Positions 24,176-33,384 of a stretch of 58,939 bases of DNA are shown here, piece by piece. A program made the position numbers and the translations under genes. The stretch comes from UBA3839 sp963627995 (GTDB taxonomy: Bacteria; Bacteroidota; Bacteroidia; Bacteroidales; Bacteroidaceae). Positions within the stretch are counted from its first letter, which is position 1; every line of letters starts with the position of its first letter. The notes beneath the pieces were generated by a model, which had not been told where the DNA came from, searched no databases, and was given only the letters and a program-made list of their open reading frames with translations. The DNA lies in assembly GCA_963627995.1 (NCBI GenBank), contig CAVGCV010000016.1, positions 1 to 58,939 of the forward strand. Direction: 5' to 3'.

Positions 24176-26515
24176 ATGGTGGATGTGTCCGGCCTCCGCA
24201 ACGACGAGGATGCTTTTTTGAATGATTTGAACGAGTCGCAGCGCGCGGCCGTCACTTATTGCGATGGCCCGTCGCTTGTCATTGCTGGCGCAGGGTCGGG
24301 GAAGACGCGCGTACTGACCTATAAGATTGCCTATTTGCTGCGCCATGGCTATAAACCGTGGAACATTCTCGCGCTGACATTCACCAACAAGGCCGCCAAC
24401 GAGATGAAGGCGCGCATCGACGGGCTGCTTGGCGCGGGGTGCGCACGGAGATTGTGGATGGGAACTTTCCACTCCGTGTTCTTGCGCATTCTGCGCGCCG
24501 AGCACGAACGAATTGGCTTTACGTCGAACTTTACGATTTACGATGCGCAGGACAGTAAGAATTTACTGCGCGCCATGGTGAAGGAACTTTGTTTGGACGA
24601 TAAACAGTATCGTCCTGCCGTGGTGCAGTGCCATGTATGTAACGCGAAGAACCAGCTTGTTGGCGCGGAGGAATACGTCTCCAATTCCGAGAACCTGATG
24701 GCGGATCGGCGGTCGGGGATTCCCGAACTGGGGAAGATTTTTCTTCGTTACGCGCAGCGTTGCCGCATGGCGAATGCGATGGATTTCGACGACATCCTGC
24801 TCTATACGTATCTGCTGTTCGACCGCCATCCCGACGTGCTGCAAAAGTATGCCGACCTCTTTCAGTATATATTGGTGGACGAGTATCAGGACACGAATTT
24901 TGCGCAGCACTGCATCGTGCGGCAGCTTGCACATGTCCATCGTCGCGTGTGCGTGGTGGGCGACGATGCGCAAAGCATTTATTCCTTTCGTGGAGCAAAT
25001 ATTGACAATATTCTCTCTTTTAATGAGTTATACAAGGAGGGGAAACTCTTTAAGCTGGAACAGAACTATCGCTCGACCCAAATGATAGTGGAGGCGGCCA
25101 ATAGTGTTATTCTCAAAAATGGAAGACAAATCCATAAGCGTGTGGTGTCGAAGAACGAGTGTGGGGAACGGTTGCGTGTTTATGGGGCTTACTCCGATAT
25201 TGACGAGGCGAACATTGTGGTCCAGCATATCCGCCAGCTTCATCGGCGCGAGGCTGTACCATATTCGGGCTTCGCCGTCCTGTATCGCACCAATGCGCAG
25301 AGCCGGGTACTGGAGGAGGTGTTGCGCAAATCCACCATTCCTTACCGTGTTTATGGCGGCCTGTCTTTTTTCCAGCGCAAAGAAGTGAAGGATGTGGTGG
25401 CTTATTTTCGCTTGGTGGTCAATCCGGACGACGAGGAAGCTTTCAAGCGTGTCATCAATTTTCCGAAGCGGGGTATCGGGGCGACCACCGTACAGCGTGT
25501 CGTTGATTGTGCCGCTGTGCAGAACAAGAGTTTATGGAGTGTGCTTTCGCATCCATTGGAGTGCGGTTTGAACCTGTCGCGGAGTACGGCGGAGAAGATG
25601 GCTGTCTTCCGCGAGATGATAGATGAAATGCACGACCGCCTTGCCCAAGTCAGTGCGGAAGAAGTGGGGGAGAGCATCGTGCGGAAAAGCGGGCTGTTGG
25701 CAGAAATCAACCAGGACAAGACCATCGAAGGACAGAGCCGTCGTGAGAATGTGATGGAATTGCTGAATGGCATGCATGATTTTTGCACGACGCGACGTGA
25801 GGAGGGTAACGAGGCTATCGGGCTGACGGACTATCTGTCGGAGATTTCGCTGCTTTCGGACAACGGTGATGCGGATGGCGAGGCCGACGAGCCCAAGGTG
25901 GCTTTAATGACGATTCATTCGGCGAAAGGTTTGGAATTCAATACGGTGTTTGTCGTCGGACTCGAAGAAAACCTCTTTCCTTGTCAGATGGCGGGAAGTT
26001 CCGTCCGGGAGATGGAGGAGGAGCGCCGGCTGTTCTACGTAGCCGTTACCCGTGCTGAGAAACACTGCGTTTTGACTTATGCCCGCAGCCGTTTGCGTTA
26101 CGGTCGCATGGAGTTTGGAAATCCGAGTCGTTTCCTTTCAGAAGTCGACTCGCAGTACCTGGACTTTGGCGAATCGATGATGCAGCGGAGGGGTGCGCCT
26201 GCCGCAACCACGTCCAAAATGTCCCGCCTCCCGATGGCGCAGACAGCGTCTTCGCGCCCCGTGCAGGCTTCCTTCTCATCCTCTCCGCAGTTGGCGGGGA
26301 CTTTGCGTAGGATTGAAATGACGCCAGAGTCCATAGCGGACATTGGCGAACATCCGTTGCATGAAGGAATGCGCATAGAACACGAACGGTTTGGGATGGG
26401 CGTAGTAAACGCTGTAAAGGGGAGCGGCGATAACGCAAGAGTGGTCGTTGCGTTTGAACATGCTGGAACAAAGCAACTCTTGCTGAAATACACACATTTC
26501 CGAATCGTGGAATGA
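24176..26515 (+). CDS. UvrD/PcrA-type DNA helicase
   Basis: A 779-residue superfamily 1A 3'-5' helicase used in nucleotide-excision and mismatch repair or in replication-fork maintenance. The motifs are in order: Q motif LNESQRAAV, Walker A AGAGSGKTRVLTYK (about residue 38), LTFTNKAANEMK, DEYQDTN (about 236), GDDAQSIYSFRGA, QNYRST, TIHSAKGLEF (about 580) and VTRAEKH. The C-terminus has the small Tudor-like PcrA domain (EGMRIEHERFGMGVV). It could be called pcrA or uvrD, and sequence alone does not decide which. A possible -7 box for the next gene (TAAATTTG, 26516-26523) lies just after its stop. Confidence 0.93.
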   Translation: MVDVSGLRNDEDAFLNDLNESQRAAVTYCDGPSLVIAGAGSGKTRVLTYKIAYLLRHGYKPWNILALTFTNKAANEMKARIDGLLGAGCARRLWMGTFHSVFLRILRAEHERIGFTSNFTIYDAQDSKNLLRAMVKELCLDDKQYRPAVVQCHVCNAKNQLVGAEEYVSNSENLMADRRSGIPELGKIFLRYAQRCRMANAMDFDDILLYTYLLFDRHPDVLQKYADLFQYILVDEYQDTNFAQHCIVRQLAHVHRRVCVVGDDAQSIYSFRGANIDNILSFNELYKEGKLFKLEQNYRSTQMIVEAANSVILKNGRQIHKRVVSKNECGERLRVYGAYSDIDEANIVVQHIRQLHRREAVPYSGFAVLYRTNAQSRVLEEVLRKSTIPYRVYGGLSFFQRKEVKDVVAYFRLVVNPDDEEAFKRVINFPKRGIGATTVQRVVDCAAVQNKSLWSVLSHPLECGLNLSRSTAEKMAVFREMIDEMHDRLAQVSAEEVGESIVRKSGLLAEINQDKTIEGQSRRENVMELLNGMHDFCTTRREEGNEAIGLTDYLSEISLLSDNGDADGEADEPKVALMTIHSAKGLEFNTVFVVGLEENLFPCQMAGSSVREMEEERRLFYVAVTRAEKHCVLTYARSRLRYGRMEFGNPSRFLSEVDSQYLDFGESMMQRRGAPAATTSKMSRLPMAQTASSRPVQASFSSSPQLAGTLRRIEMTPESIADIGEHPLHEGMRIEHERFGMGVVNAVKGSGDNARVVVAFEHAGTKQLLLKYTHFRIVE

Positions 26516-26541
26516 TAAATTTGGATTAAAAACAAACGGCT

Positions 26542-27684
26542 ATGGATTCAGTCCCATCACCCTGCTATGTCGTTGATGAACAGCGGTTGCGTGATAACTT
26601 GCAAAAAATCAAAGGCGTGGCGGACGATGCTGGTGTGGAAATCATTCTCGCTTTCAAGGCATTCGCTTTGTGGAAGACGTTTCCAATCTTTCGTGAGTAT
26701 ATACGGTGTACGACCGCAAGTTCTCCTTACGAGGCGCGTCTCGCTTACGAAGAATTCGGAACGCGTGCGCACACGTATTCTCCCGCCTATGAACAGGAGA
26801 CGTTTGCAGACATTCTTCGCTGCAGTAGTCATGTAACGTTCAATTCGTGGGGACAGTACAACCAATTCGGCGCATTTCGTGCACAAGCAGAGGATGTGTC
26901 TTGTGGGTTGCGGGTGAATCCAGAGTACTCTGAGATTAAAATCGACCTGTACAATCCATGTGCCATAGGAAGTCGGTTTGGTGTAACGGCGGATAACCTG
27001 CCCAGCCAACTTCCTCCGAACATTGAAGGCTTTCACGTCCACAACCATTGCGAAAGTACGGCCGAGGCGTTCAAACGGTCACTCGAGGTGTTCGAACGGC
27101 GCTTTGCCCACTGGCTTCCGCAGTTGAAGTGGATTAATTTTGGCGGTGGCCATCTCATGACGCGACAGGGTTATGATACGGAGTGTTTAGTGCGGACATT
27201 GCGAGCGTTTAGGCAGCGGCATCCGCACCTGCGGATTATTCTCGAGCCCGGTTCTGCGTTTCTTTGGCAGACGGGTACGCTGCTTTCCAAGGTGGTGGAC
27301 ATTGTGGAGAACAGGGGAGTGCGCACGGCCATCCTCAATGTCAGTTTCACTTGCCATATGCCGGACTGCTTGGAGATGCCTTATCTGCCAGAGGTGCGTG
27401 GTGCGAAGGCGCTTGATGCCGTGGATGTGCGCAATATGGAGCATACGTATCGATTGGGTGGAAACAGTTGCTTGAGTGGTGATTTCATGGGCTATTGGAG
27501 ATTCAATCATGAGCTTCGCGTTGGTGAGGCAATCGTTTTTGAGGACATGATACACTACACCACGGTGAAGACGAATATGTTTAATGGGATTCAACATCCT
27601 GCGATTGGAATCCGTCGTGTGGATGGCGTGTTCCAATTGCTCCGTTCATTTACTTACGATGACTACAAAAGCCGTATGGATTAG
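26542..27684 (+). CDS. nspC: carboxynorspermidine decarboxylase
   Basis: A 380-residue PLP-dependent decarboxylase of the alanine-racemase-fold group, forming norspermidine or spermidine from the carboxylated precursor in the alternative polyamine pathway. The PLP lysine is in ILAFKAFALWK (Lys39). HNHCES (about residue 170), the glycine-rich INFGGGH segment (about 195) and LEPGSAFLWQTG (about 235) match the family. The partner carboxynorspermidine dehydrogenase is not in the window. The start MDSVPSPCYVVDEQ is the standard N-terminus. Confidence 0.93.
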   Translation: MDSVPSPCYVVDEQRLRDNLQKIKGVADDAGVEIILAFKAFALWKTFPIFREYIRCTTASSPYEARLAYEEFGTRAHTYSPAYEQETFADILRCSSHVTFNSWGQYNQFGAFRAQAEDVSCGLRVNPEYSEIKIDLYNPCAIGSRFGVTADNLPSQLPPNIEGFHVHNHCESTAEAFKRSLEVFERRFAHWLPQLKWINFGGGHLMTRQGYDTECLVRTLRAFRQRHPHLRIILEPGSAFLWQTGTLLSKVVDIVENRGVRTAILNVSFTCHMPDCLEMPYLPEVRGAKALDAVDVRNMEHTYRLGGNSCLSGDFMGYWRFNHELRVGEAIVFEDMIHYTTVKTNMFNGIQHPAIGIRRVDGVFQLLRSFTYDDYKSRMD

Positions 27685-27730
27685 GACTTTCGTACATGGT
27701 GTGTGAATGGATGTTGTATTTGGAGGAGAC

Positions 27731-27762
27731 TTTGGCCGTTATGCGAGAATCAGTTATATTTG
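27731..27762 (+). promoter_or_regulatory. promoter for rsfS-ftsH
   Basis: TTTG (27731-27734), a 20-nt spacer and TATATTTG (27755-27762), 24 nt before the rsfS ATG. The architecture matches the promoter of the HU-like gene. Confidence 0.8.
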
Positions 27763-27786
27763 CAAAAATTTTGTAACTACGATTAT

Positions 27787-28146
27787 ATGAATGAAGGTAC
27801 GCCGATAGTAAAAAGTATTATCAAAGGTATTCAAGATAAAAAAGGACACGACATTCGGGTGGTTGATTTGGAAGGCATCAATGATGCCATTTGCAAGTAC
27901 TTGGTTGTTTGTGAGGGAAATAGCCCCAGTCAAGTTGCGGCAATTTATGAATCGGTTCGTGAAACAGCACTGAAAAACGATGCGCAAAAGCCTGTGGCGG
28001 TGGACGGACTGCGCAATAGCTTGTGGGTAGCCATGGATTACAGTGACGTGGTTGTCCACATTTTTGTATCCGATGTGCGTACTTTTTATGATATAGACCA
28101 TCTTTGGGACGATGCAGAGGCATGGGATGTTCCTAATTTTGAATAG
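27787..28146 (+). CDS. rsfS: ribosome silencing factor
   Basis: A 119-residue RsfS/Iojap/YbeB protein, which binds ribosomal protein uL14 and blocks subunit joining during starvation. Family motifs are KGHDIRVVDL, YLVVCEGNSPSQV, VDGLRNSLWVAMDYSDVVVHIF and the C-terminal YDIDHLWDDAE. The frame is open upstream from 27703, but the ATG at 27787 lies just after the promoter and gives the usual length. ftsH follows 20 nt downstream, an arrangement common in Bacteroidetes. Confidence 0.93.
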   Translation: MNEGTPIVKSIIKGIQDKKGHDIRVVDLEGINDAICKYLVVCEGNSPSQVAAIYESVRETALKNDAQKPVAVDGLRNSLWVAMDYSDVVVHIFVSDVRTFYDIDHLWDDAEAWDVPNFE

Positions 28147-28166
28147 CATCTTATGACGTAGTGTTT

Positions 28167-30311
28167 ATGGGCAATAATCAGAATTCAATGCAGAACAGAG
28201 GGCAGCGCAACCAAGCCAATGGCGATGCGCCGCGCTCTCCACGCTTCAATTTCGGCTGGCTATATGTGCTGTTGATTGCGGGCCTGTTGTTCTTGATTTT
28301 CAATCGCGACGACAAGTCGGAGGGGAATGGCCGCACCATCACCTATACGGCATTTCAGGAGTGTGTTGATAGTGGCTTTGTTCAAAGTGTCGTGGCCGAC
28401 AGAAAAGATATGGTGGCGGAAGTGAAAGTGAACACTTCCGGTGAGAAGCATATTTTTGGCAACGTTGGCAAGATGGGAAAGTCGAAGCGTTTCGTTAAGG
28501 TCGAAATAGGTTCTCTCGAACAATTCGAGGACTTCCTAAACAAGCGCAAGGAGCAGGGACGATTCAAGGGAACACTGCAATTCAAACAGGATGACAGCCT
28601 ATTCCTTAATCTCCTTTGGCAGGTTCTTCCTTTTGTCTTCTTCATAGCGTTGTGGATATTTATAATGCGACGGATGAGTGGTGGCGTTGGCGGCATGGGC
28701 GGAGTTTTCTCTGTAGGGAAGTCGAAGGCGAAGCTTTTTGAAAAAGATGCCAAGGATCAGCTGCGGGTGACTTTTAAGGATGTTGCAGGACAGGCGAGTG
28801 CAAAACAGGAAGTTCAGGAAATCGTCGACTTCTTGAAGCAACCCGAAAAATACACGGCTCTGGGTGGTAAGATTCCTAAGGGTGCGCTTCTCGTCGGCCC
28901 TCCGGGAACAGGTAAGACGCTGCTTGCCAAGGCTGTGGCGGGAGAAGCTGATGTCCCTTTCTTTTCAATGTCTGGATCTGATTTCGTGGAAATGTTTGTC
29001 GGGGTTGGTGCTTCGCGTGTGCGCGACCTCTTTCAACAGGCAAAAGAAAAAGCTCCATGCATCATCTTTATTGATGAAATTGATGCGATTGGGCGTGCGC
29101 GCAGTAAAAGTGTGAATATGGGGTCGAACGATGAACGTGAGAGTACGCTCAACCAACTTTTGACAGAGATGGATGGTTTTGGTACGAATAGCGGTGTCAT
29201 TATTTTGGCTGCGACGAATCGTGCTGACATCCTCGATAAGGCTCTCTTGCGTGCGGGTCGTTTTGACCGTCAAATACATGTGGATTTGCCCGACCTTAAT
29301 GAACGAAAAGAGATTTTTAACGTCCATCTTCGTCCGATTAAAATTGACGAAACTGTGGATGTGGACATCTTGGCGCGGCAAACACCAGGCTTTTCGGGAG
29401 CAGACATTGCGAATGTTTGTAACGAAGCCGCGCTCATCGCAGCACGCCGTAATAGCGAATGGGTGGACAAACAATGTTTTCTCGATGCGGTGGACAGAAT
29501 CATTGGGGGGTTGGAGAAGAAAACCAAAGTAATGACGTCTGCGGAAAAACGTGCGATAGCCATACACGAGGCGGGACATGCTACAATTTCGTGGTTCTTG
29601 CAATACGCCAACCCGCTCGTAAAAGTCACCATCGTGCCACGTGGCCGCGCTCTTGGTGCGGCTTGGTATATGCCGGAAGAGCGGCAAATCACGACTAAAG
29701 AAGAGTTACTCGATGAAATTTGTGCAACGCTTGGAGGACGTGCGGCCGAGGATATTTGCCTTGGACGCATCTCGACGGGTGCGATGAACGATCTTGAGAC
29801 TGTCACCAAAAGGGCTTATGGCATGATAGCGTATGCAGGTATGGGTGAAACGCTTCCGAACTTATGCTATTACAACAATGAGGACTATTCTTTCAACAAG
29901 CCGTATAGTGAACACACTGCGCAACTCATCGATGAAGAAGTGAAGCAACTGATTGCTACGGAGTATAAAAGAGCCAAGCAACTGTTGTCTGAACATAAAG
30001 ATGGACACGCAAAGTTGGCGCAGCTTTTGATAGAGCGAGAGGTTATCTTCGCTGAAGATGTGGAGAAGATTTTTGGCAAACGCCCGTGGCAATCTCGAAC
30101 CGACGAAATATTATCGCTGAATAAACAGCAGGCAAACAATATGCCGGCGACAGATGTCAATAATTCTTCGCCGACACGGGATGCACAGGATATCCAAGAT
30201 GCGAACGCCGACATTATTCGGCAAAAGGCTATTGATGCTGTGGTTGAAAAGGCCAAACGTAAAGCCAATAAAGCCGATGCATCCGATAAAGGGCGGGAGA
30301 CTACAGAATAA
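28167..30311 (+). CDS. ftsH: ATP-dependent zinc metalloprotease FtsH
   Basis: A 714-residue membrane-bound AAA+ protease that degrades damaged or regulated membrane and soluble proteins. It has two N-terminal helices (about 30-46 and 150-170) around a periplasmic domain, Walker A GPPGTGKTLLAKA (about 244), Walker B IIFIDEIDAIG, an SRH with R fingers (LRAGRFDRQIHV) and the zinc motif HEAGH (about 466). A GTG six bases upstream (28161) is an alternative start. The C-terminal 80 residues are Asn/Asp/Lys-rich and variable. Confidence 0.96.
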   Translation: MGNNQNSMQNRGQRNQANGDAPRSPRFNFGWLYVLLIAGLLFLIFNRDDKSEGNGRTITYTAFQECVDSGFVQSVVADRKDMVAEVKVNTSGEKHIFGNVGKMGKSKRFVKVEIGSLEQFEDFLNKRKEQGRFKGTLQFKQDDSLFLNLLWQVLPFVFFIALWIFIMRRMSGGVGGMGGVFSVGKSKAKLFEKDAKDQLRVTFKDVAGQASAKQEVQEIVDFLKQPEKYTALGGKIPKGALLVGPPGTGKTLLAKAVAGEADVPFFSMSGSDFVEMFVGVGASRVRDLFQQAKEKAPCIIFIDEIDAIGRARSKSVNMGSNDERESTLNQLLTEMDGFGTNSGVIILAATNRADILDKALLRAGRFDRQIHVDLPDLNERKEIFNVHLRPIKIDETVDVDILARQTPGFSGADIANVCNEAALIAARRNSEWVDKQCFLDAVDRIIGGLEKKTKVMTSAEKRAIAIHEAGHATISWFLQYANPLVKVTIVPRGRALGAAWYMPEERQITTKEELLDEICATLGGRAAEDICLGRISTGAMNDLETVTKRAYGMIAYAGMGETLPNLCYYNNEDYSFNKPYSEHTAQLIDEEVKQLIATEYKRAKQLLSEHKDGHAKLAQLLIEREVIFAEDVEKIFGKRPWQSRTDEILSLNKQQANNMPATDVNNSSPTRDAQDIQDANADIIRQKAIDAVVEKAKRKANKADASDKGRETTE

Positions 30312-30343
30312 AAACAAATTCACCACAGGACAGTTCTCTTTCC

Positions 30344-31261
30344 ATGAAATCAAACCTTCTCTTGCGCTCTCTTACAGGAGTGGTATTCGTTGGCATGTTG
30401 GTGGGGTGCATAGTGTTTCATCCCATTACGTTTGTCGTGCTCTTTACGATTATTACGGGGATGACCACATGGGAGTTTTGCTCTGTACTCAACAAGAATG
30501 CGGACTTGCAAACGAACAGGTTGATAACGTCTGTTACTTCGGTCTGTTTTTTCTTGGCTGTACTTGGCTATAACCTAAACATCATGGGAGCAGGGATTTT
30601 TGTCCCATATTTGATTTTGCTCATCTATTTGTTGGTTTCCGAACTGTATTTTGATAGGAAAAACTCCATCCAAAATTGGGCTTTCTCATTCATGTCCCAA
30701 TTGTACATAGCACTTCCTTTCGCTTTGCTCAACACGCTTTCGTTCTTGGTGAAGCCATCGGAAATGAATCCCCTCCCAATGCCTACCATTGTATACACCT
30801 GGATTTTTACGCTTTCCATCTTTATATTCTTGTGGGCGAATGATACGGGGGCGTATTGCATTGGAAGTTTGCTGGGAAAGCATCGCTTGTTTCCACGTAT
30901 TTCCCCTAAAAAATCATGGGAGGGAACGATTGGCGGTGCTGTGGTTGCTATTGCAGTTTCCCAAATCATTGCTTCTGTCAGTCAGGACTTCAATGCTAAT
31001 CATTCCGTATCCAATCGCTTGCTATGGGCTGGGCTGGCTTGTGTAGTGGTGTTGTTTGGTACTTGGGGCGACTTGGTGGAGTCGCTGTTGAAGCGGAAGT
31101 TGGGTATCAAAGACTCAAGCAACCTTTTACCAGGCCACGGTGGATTGCTCGACCGATTCGATTCCTCATTGCTTGCAATACCTGCATCTGTTGTTTATAT
31201 CTATGTTGTGAGCAGTGGAGACTTCAATCGGTTGATAGAATGTTTAACCTTTAATACCTGA
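30344..31261 (+). CDS. cdsA: phosphatidate cytidylyltransferase
   Basis: A 305-residue integral membrane enzyme that makes CDP-diacylglycerol from phosphatidic acid and CTP. It has about eight hydrophobic helices and the C-terminal CDS signature GDLVESLLKRKLGIKDSSN followed by LPGHGGLLDRFDS. CDP-diacylglycerol is the likely lipid donor for the CDP-alcohol transferase at 50428. It is 32 nt after ftsH and 5 nt before the secreted-protein gene. GC drops through this gene. Confidence 0.94.
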   Translation: MKSNLLLRSLTGVVFVGMLVGCIVFHPITFVVLFTIITGMTTWEFCSVLNKNADLQTNRLITSVTSVCFFLAVLGYNLNIMGAGIFVPYLILLIYLLVSELYFDRKNSIQNWAFSFMSQLYIALPFALLNTLSFLVKPSEMNPLPMPTIVYTWIFTLSIFIFLWANDTGAYCIGSLLGKHRLFPRISPKKSWEGTIGGAVVAIAVSQIIASVSQDFNANHSVSNRLLWAGLACVVVLFGTWGDLVESLLKRKLGIKDSSNLLPGHGGLLDRFDSSLLAIPASVVYIYVVSSGDFNRLIECLTFNT

Positions 31262-31266
31262 ATGCC

Positions 31267-33102
31267 ATGAAAGAGTTCAATTCCTTGATTGTGATTTTTC
31301 TTTCTTTTTTATGCTTTACTTTGGCTCGGGCAGACGAAACTTATACCAAAGTAACGTCTCAGAGCCAAATTGAAGATGGCGGAACATACATTATTGTGTG
31401 TGATAATGCGACTGATTGTTTTGCCATGGGCGACTATAATCAAAACGGAAGTAATTGGAACTCACTTCCTGTAATAATTAGTAATAATACGATAACGATT
31501 TCATCGGTTTCAACAAGCAAACCTACGGAAATTACGCTGGAAAGTAGTAGTAGTGCTTATAGCTTGAAATGTATGGATGGTTATCTATATAAGAAGAAAA
31601 CCAATGGAAATGATTTGTCCTGGGCAGCGAAAAAAACCGAAAACTATTTGTGGACGATAACCATAGGTGAAGAGACGACCGTCATAAAGAATAAAGGGAA
31701 GACGAATTATTCTATTTTCTACAATGCGAATAATGAACGTTTTTCCTGTTATACTGGTTCACAATCACCTATAAGTCTTTATGCGAAACAAATGTCAAGC
31801 AAGATAAATCCTTCATTATCCTTTCCTGACACTCGATACACCACAAAGGTCGGTAGCACTTTTTCTACGCCAGAGCTGAATAATCCGTATAATGTAGAGG
31901 TGAGCTATGAGAGCTCAAATCCAGAAGTGGCAGAAGTGAATGCCATTACTGGGAATATCACGGTGCTGTCGGAAGGCGAGACTGTAATTAAAGCCGTGTC
32001 GGTTGAAACGGCAGAATATTCTTACGGAGAAGCGACTTACACATTGAGCGTCCACCCCAACAATGGCAAGATTCTTTTTTATGAATCATTCAACAAAGCA
32101 ATGAATCAAGGGGGTAATGATGGCGAATGGAGCGGAACATTAGGCGGAAATAGCATTGAAACTGAAACAAATGTAACGGACAATGAGGGGTGGACAGCTA
32201 AGGACAAACTTGCTTTCCCTGGTAAGCAGTGTGTATATGTCGGTAACAGTTTTTATCCAGGAAGTCTTTCCTCACCCAATATCGTATTTGAGCCGAACAC
32301 CACATATCGGTTGACTTTCAAAGCTGCGGGATGGGATGCCCAAAACGATGGAACAACCTTGAATCTTGCGTCAAAATCGACAAAAATAACAATGTCTCCA
32401 GTGTCGTTCACCTTGGCGAAAGGACAATGGACGGAATACACCGCAATGATTTCCAGTCAAGGGGCAACCACTCAAATCACTTTTGCGAATCCAGACGGAC
32501 GTTTTTTTTTAGATGAAGTCAGGATTGAAGCAGTCAGTGAGCAGATTCCTGTGAAATCTTCCACTGGATATGCCACTTATGTCACGAAGAACAATGTGGC
32601 TTTTACTGATGCTGTAAAGGCTTATATTGTGACTGCTGCCAACAATGTGCAGATTACTTTGCAACAGGTTGACGATGTCCCAGCAGGAACTCCAATTATT
32701 GTATATGCAGAACAAGGTATTGGAACTTATGATTTGAATCTTCTATCCGTGTCATCGACAGATGTGGCTTCTAATCTGTTGCGGACATCGTATGGGAACA
32801 TTGTGGGTAATGGTAGTACCATTTACGCTATGGCAAACTTGGATGGCGTAGGTTTTTATGTGGTCAAGGAGGGTGTGAGGATTCCCACAGGCTATTGTTA
32901 TTTGTTGATAGGGGCAGAGGGCTTGGTGAAAAATTTTGTTCCGTTTGTCTTTTCTCAGAAGGACGCGAACTTTATCCAATCAAAGGGAAGTGTCCAAGGG
33001 GCTGCTGACGACGATTCTTTTTATACACTCCAAGGTGTGCGTGTTGCTCGTCCGACGGATGGCATCTATATTCACAGAGGCAAGAAGTTCTTGGTAAAAT
33101 AG
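31267..33102 (+). CDS. secreted multidomain protein with Ig-like domain
   Basis: A 611-residue protein with signal peptide (KEFNSLIVIFLSFLCFTLARA). Regions: an N-terminal beta-rich domain (25-175), a BIG2-like Ig domain (about 182-272, with SSNPEVAEVNAITGNITVLSEG), a carbohydrate-binding-like jelly-roll segment (about 275-420, ILFYESFNKA to VRIEAV), a Prevotella-type beta domain (about 425-570), and the tail YTLQGVRVARPTDGIYIHRG ending in KKFLVK. Tails of this type are common on exported Prevotella proteins and may be sorting or anchoring signals. No catalytic residues are recognised. Clearly lower GC than the flanks suggests recent acquisition. Confidence 0.75.
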   Translation: MKEFNSLIVIFLSFLCFTLARADETYTKVTSQSQIEDGGTYIIVCDNATDCFAMGDYNQNGSNWNSLPVIISNNTITISSVSTSKPTEITLESSSSAYSLKCMDGYLYKKKTNGNDLSWAAKKTENYLWTITIGEETTVIKNKGKTNYSIFYNANNERFSCYTGSQSPISLYAKQMSSKINPSLSFPDTRYTTKVGSTFSTPELNNPYNVEVSYESSNPEVAEVNAITGNITVLSEGETVIKAVSVETAEYSYGEATYTLSVHPNNGKILFYESFNKAMNQGGNDGEWSGTLGGNSIETETNVTDNEGWTAKDKLAFPGKQCVYVGNSFYPGSLSSPNIVFEPNTTYRLTFKAAGWDAQNDGTTLNLASKSTKITMSPVSFTLAKGQWTEYTAMISSQGATTQITFANPDGRFFLDEVRIEAVSEQIPVKSSTGYATYVTKNNVAFTDAVKAYIVTAANNVQITLQQVDDVPAGTPIIVYAEQGIGTYDLNLLSVSSTDVASNLLRTSYGNIVGNGSTIYAMANLDGVGFYVVKEGVRIPTGYCYLLIGAEGLVKNFVPFVFSQKDANFIQSKGSVQGAADDDSFYTLQGVRVARPTDGIYIHRGKKFLVK

Positions 33103-33110
33103 TGCCGGTT

Positions 33111-33326
33111 ATGAACAATAAAAAAGAATATTTGGCTCCGCATACGAGTTCTCAGGAATTTACGCCTACGACACTTTTGATGACCTCTACGACGATGAGC
33201 GTTGATTCGTCAAGAGAGATTACGGATGAGTCCCAAATATTGGGCAAACGCCGTGGACACACTCTGTTTGACGAACCCTCCACTACCGAGGAAGGCGACG
33301 GCACGACCAATCCTTGGTTGTGGTGA
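33111..33326 (+). CDS. small protein downstream of the secreted protein
   Basis: A 71-residue protein starting MNNKKEYLAPHTSSQEF and ending TTNPWLW. It has no signal peptide. It resembles a loosely defined set of short Bacteroidales proteins with a Tyr/Pro N-terminus, a central leucine-methionine stretch (LLMTSTTMSVD) and an acidic or Trp-containing end. These are often encoded beside surface proteins, and their role is not known. It lies 8 nt after the secreted protein gene and before a terminator, so it is likely cotranscribed. The ATG at 33111 is preferred to the upstream GTG at 33102. Confidence 0.6.
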   Translation: MNNKKEYLAPHTSSQEFTPTTLLMTSTTMSVDSSREITDESQILGKRRGHTLFDEPSTTEEGDGTTNPWLW

Positions 33327-33345
33327 TGGCATATACAACATATAG

Positions 33346-33384
33346 GCTGTATAAGGGTCTTATTACGTAAGGCTCTTATACAGC
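33346..33384. terminator. bidirectional terminator after the small protein and folC
   Basis: A 17-bp stem (33346-33362 with 33368-33384, with two G-T wobble pairs) and a 5-nt loop. It lies between convergent genes and covers the folC stop codon at 33376-33378. A/T-rich flanks could supply a U-run on either strand. Confidence 0.65.
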
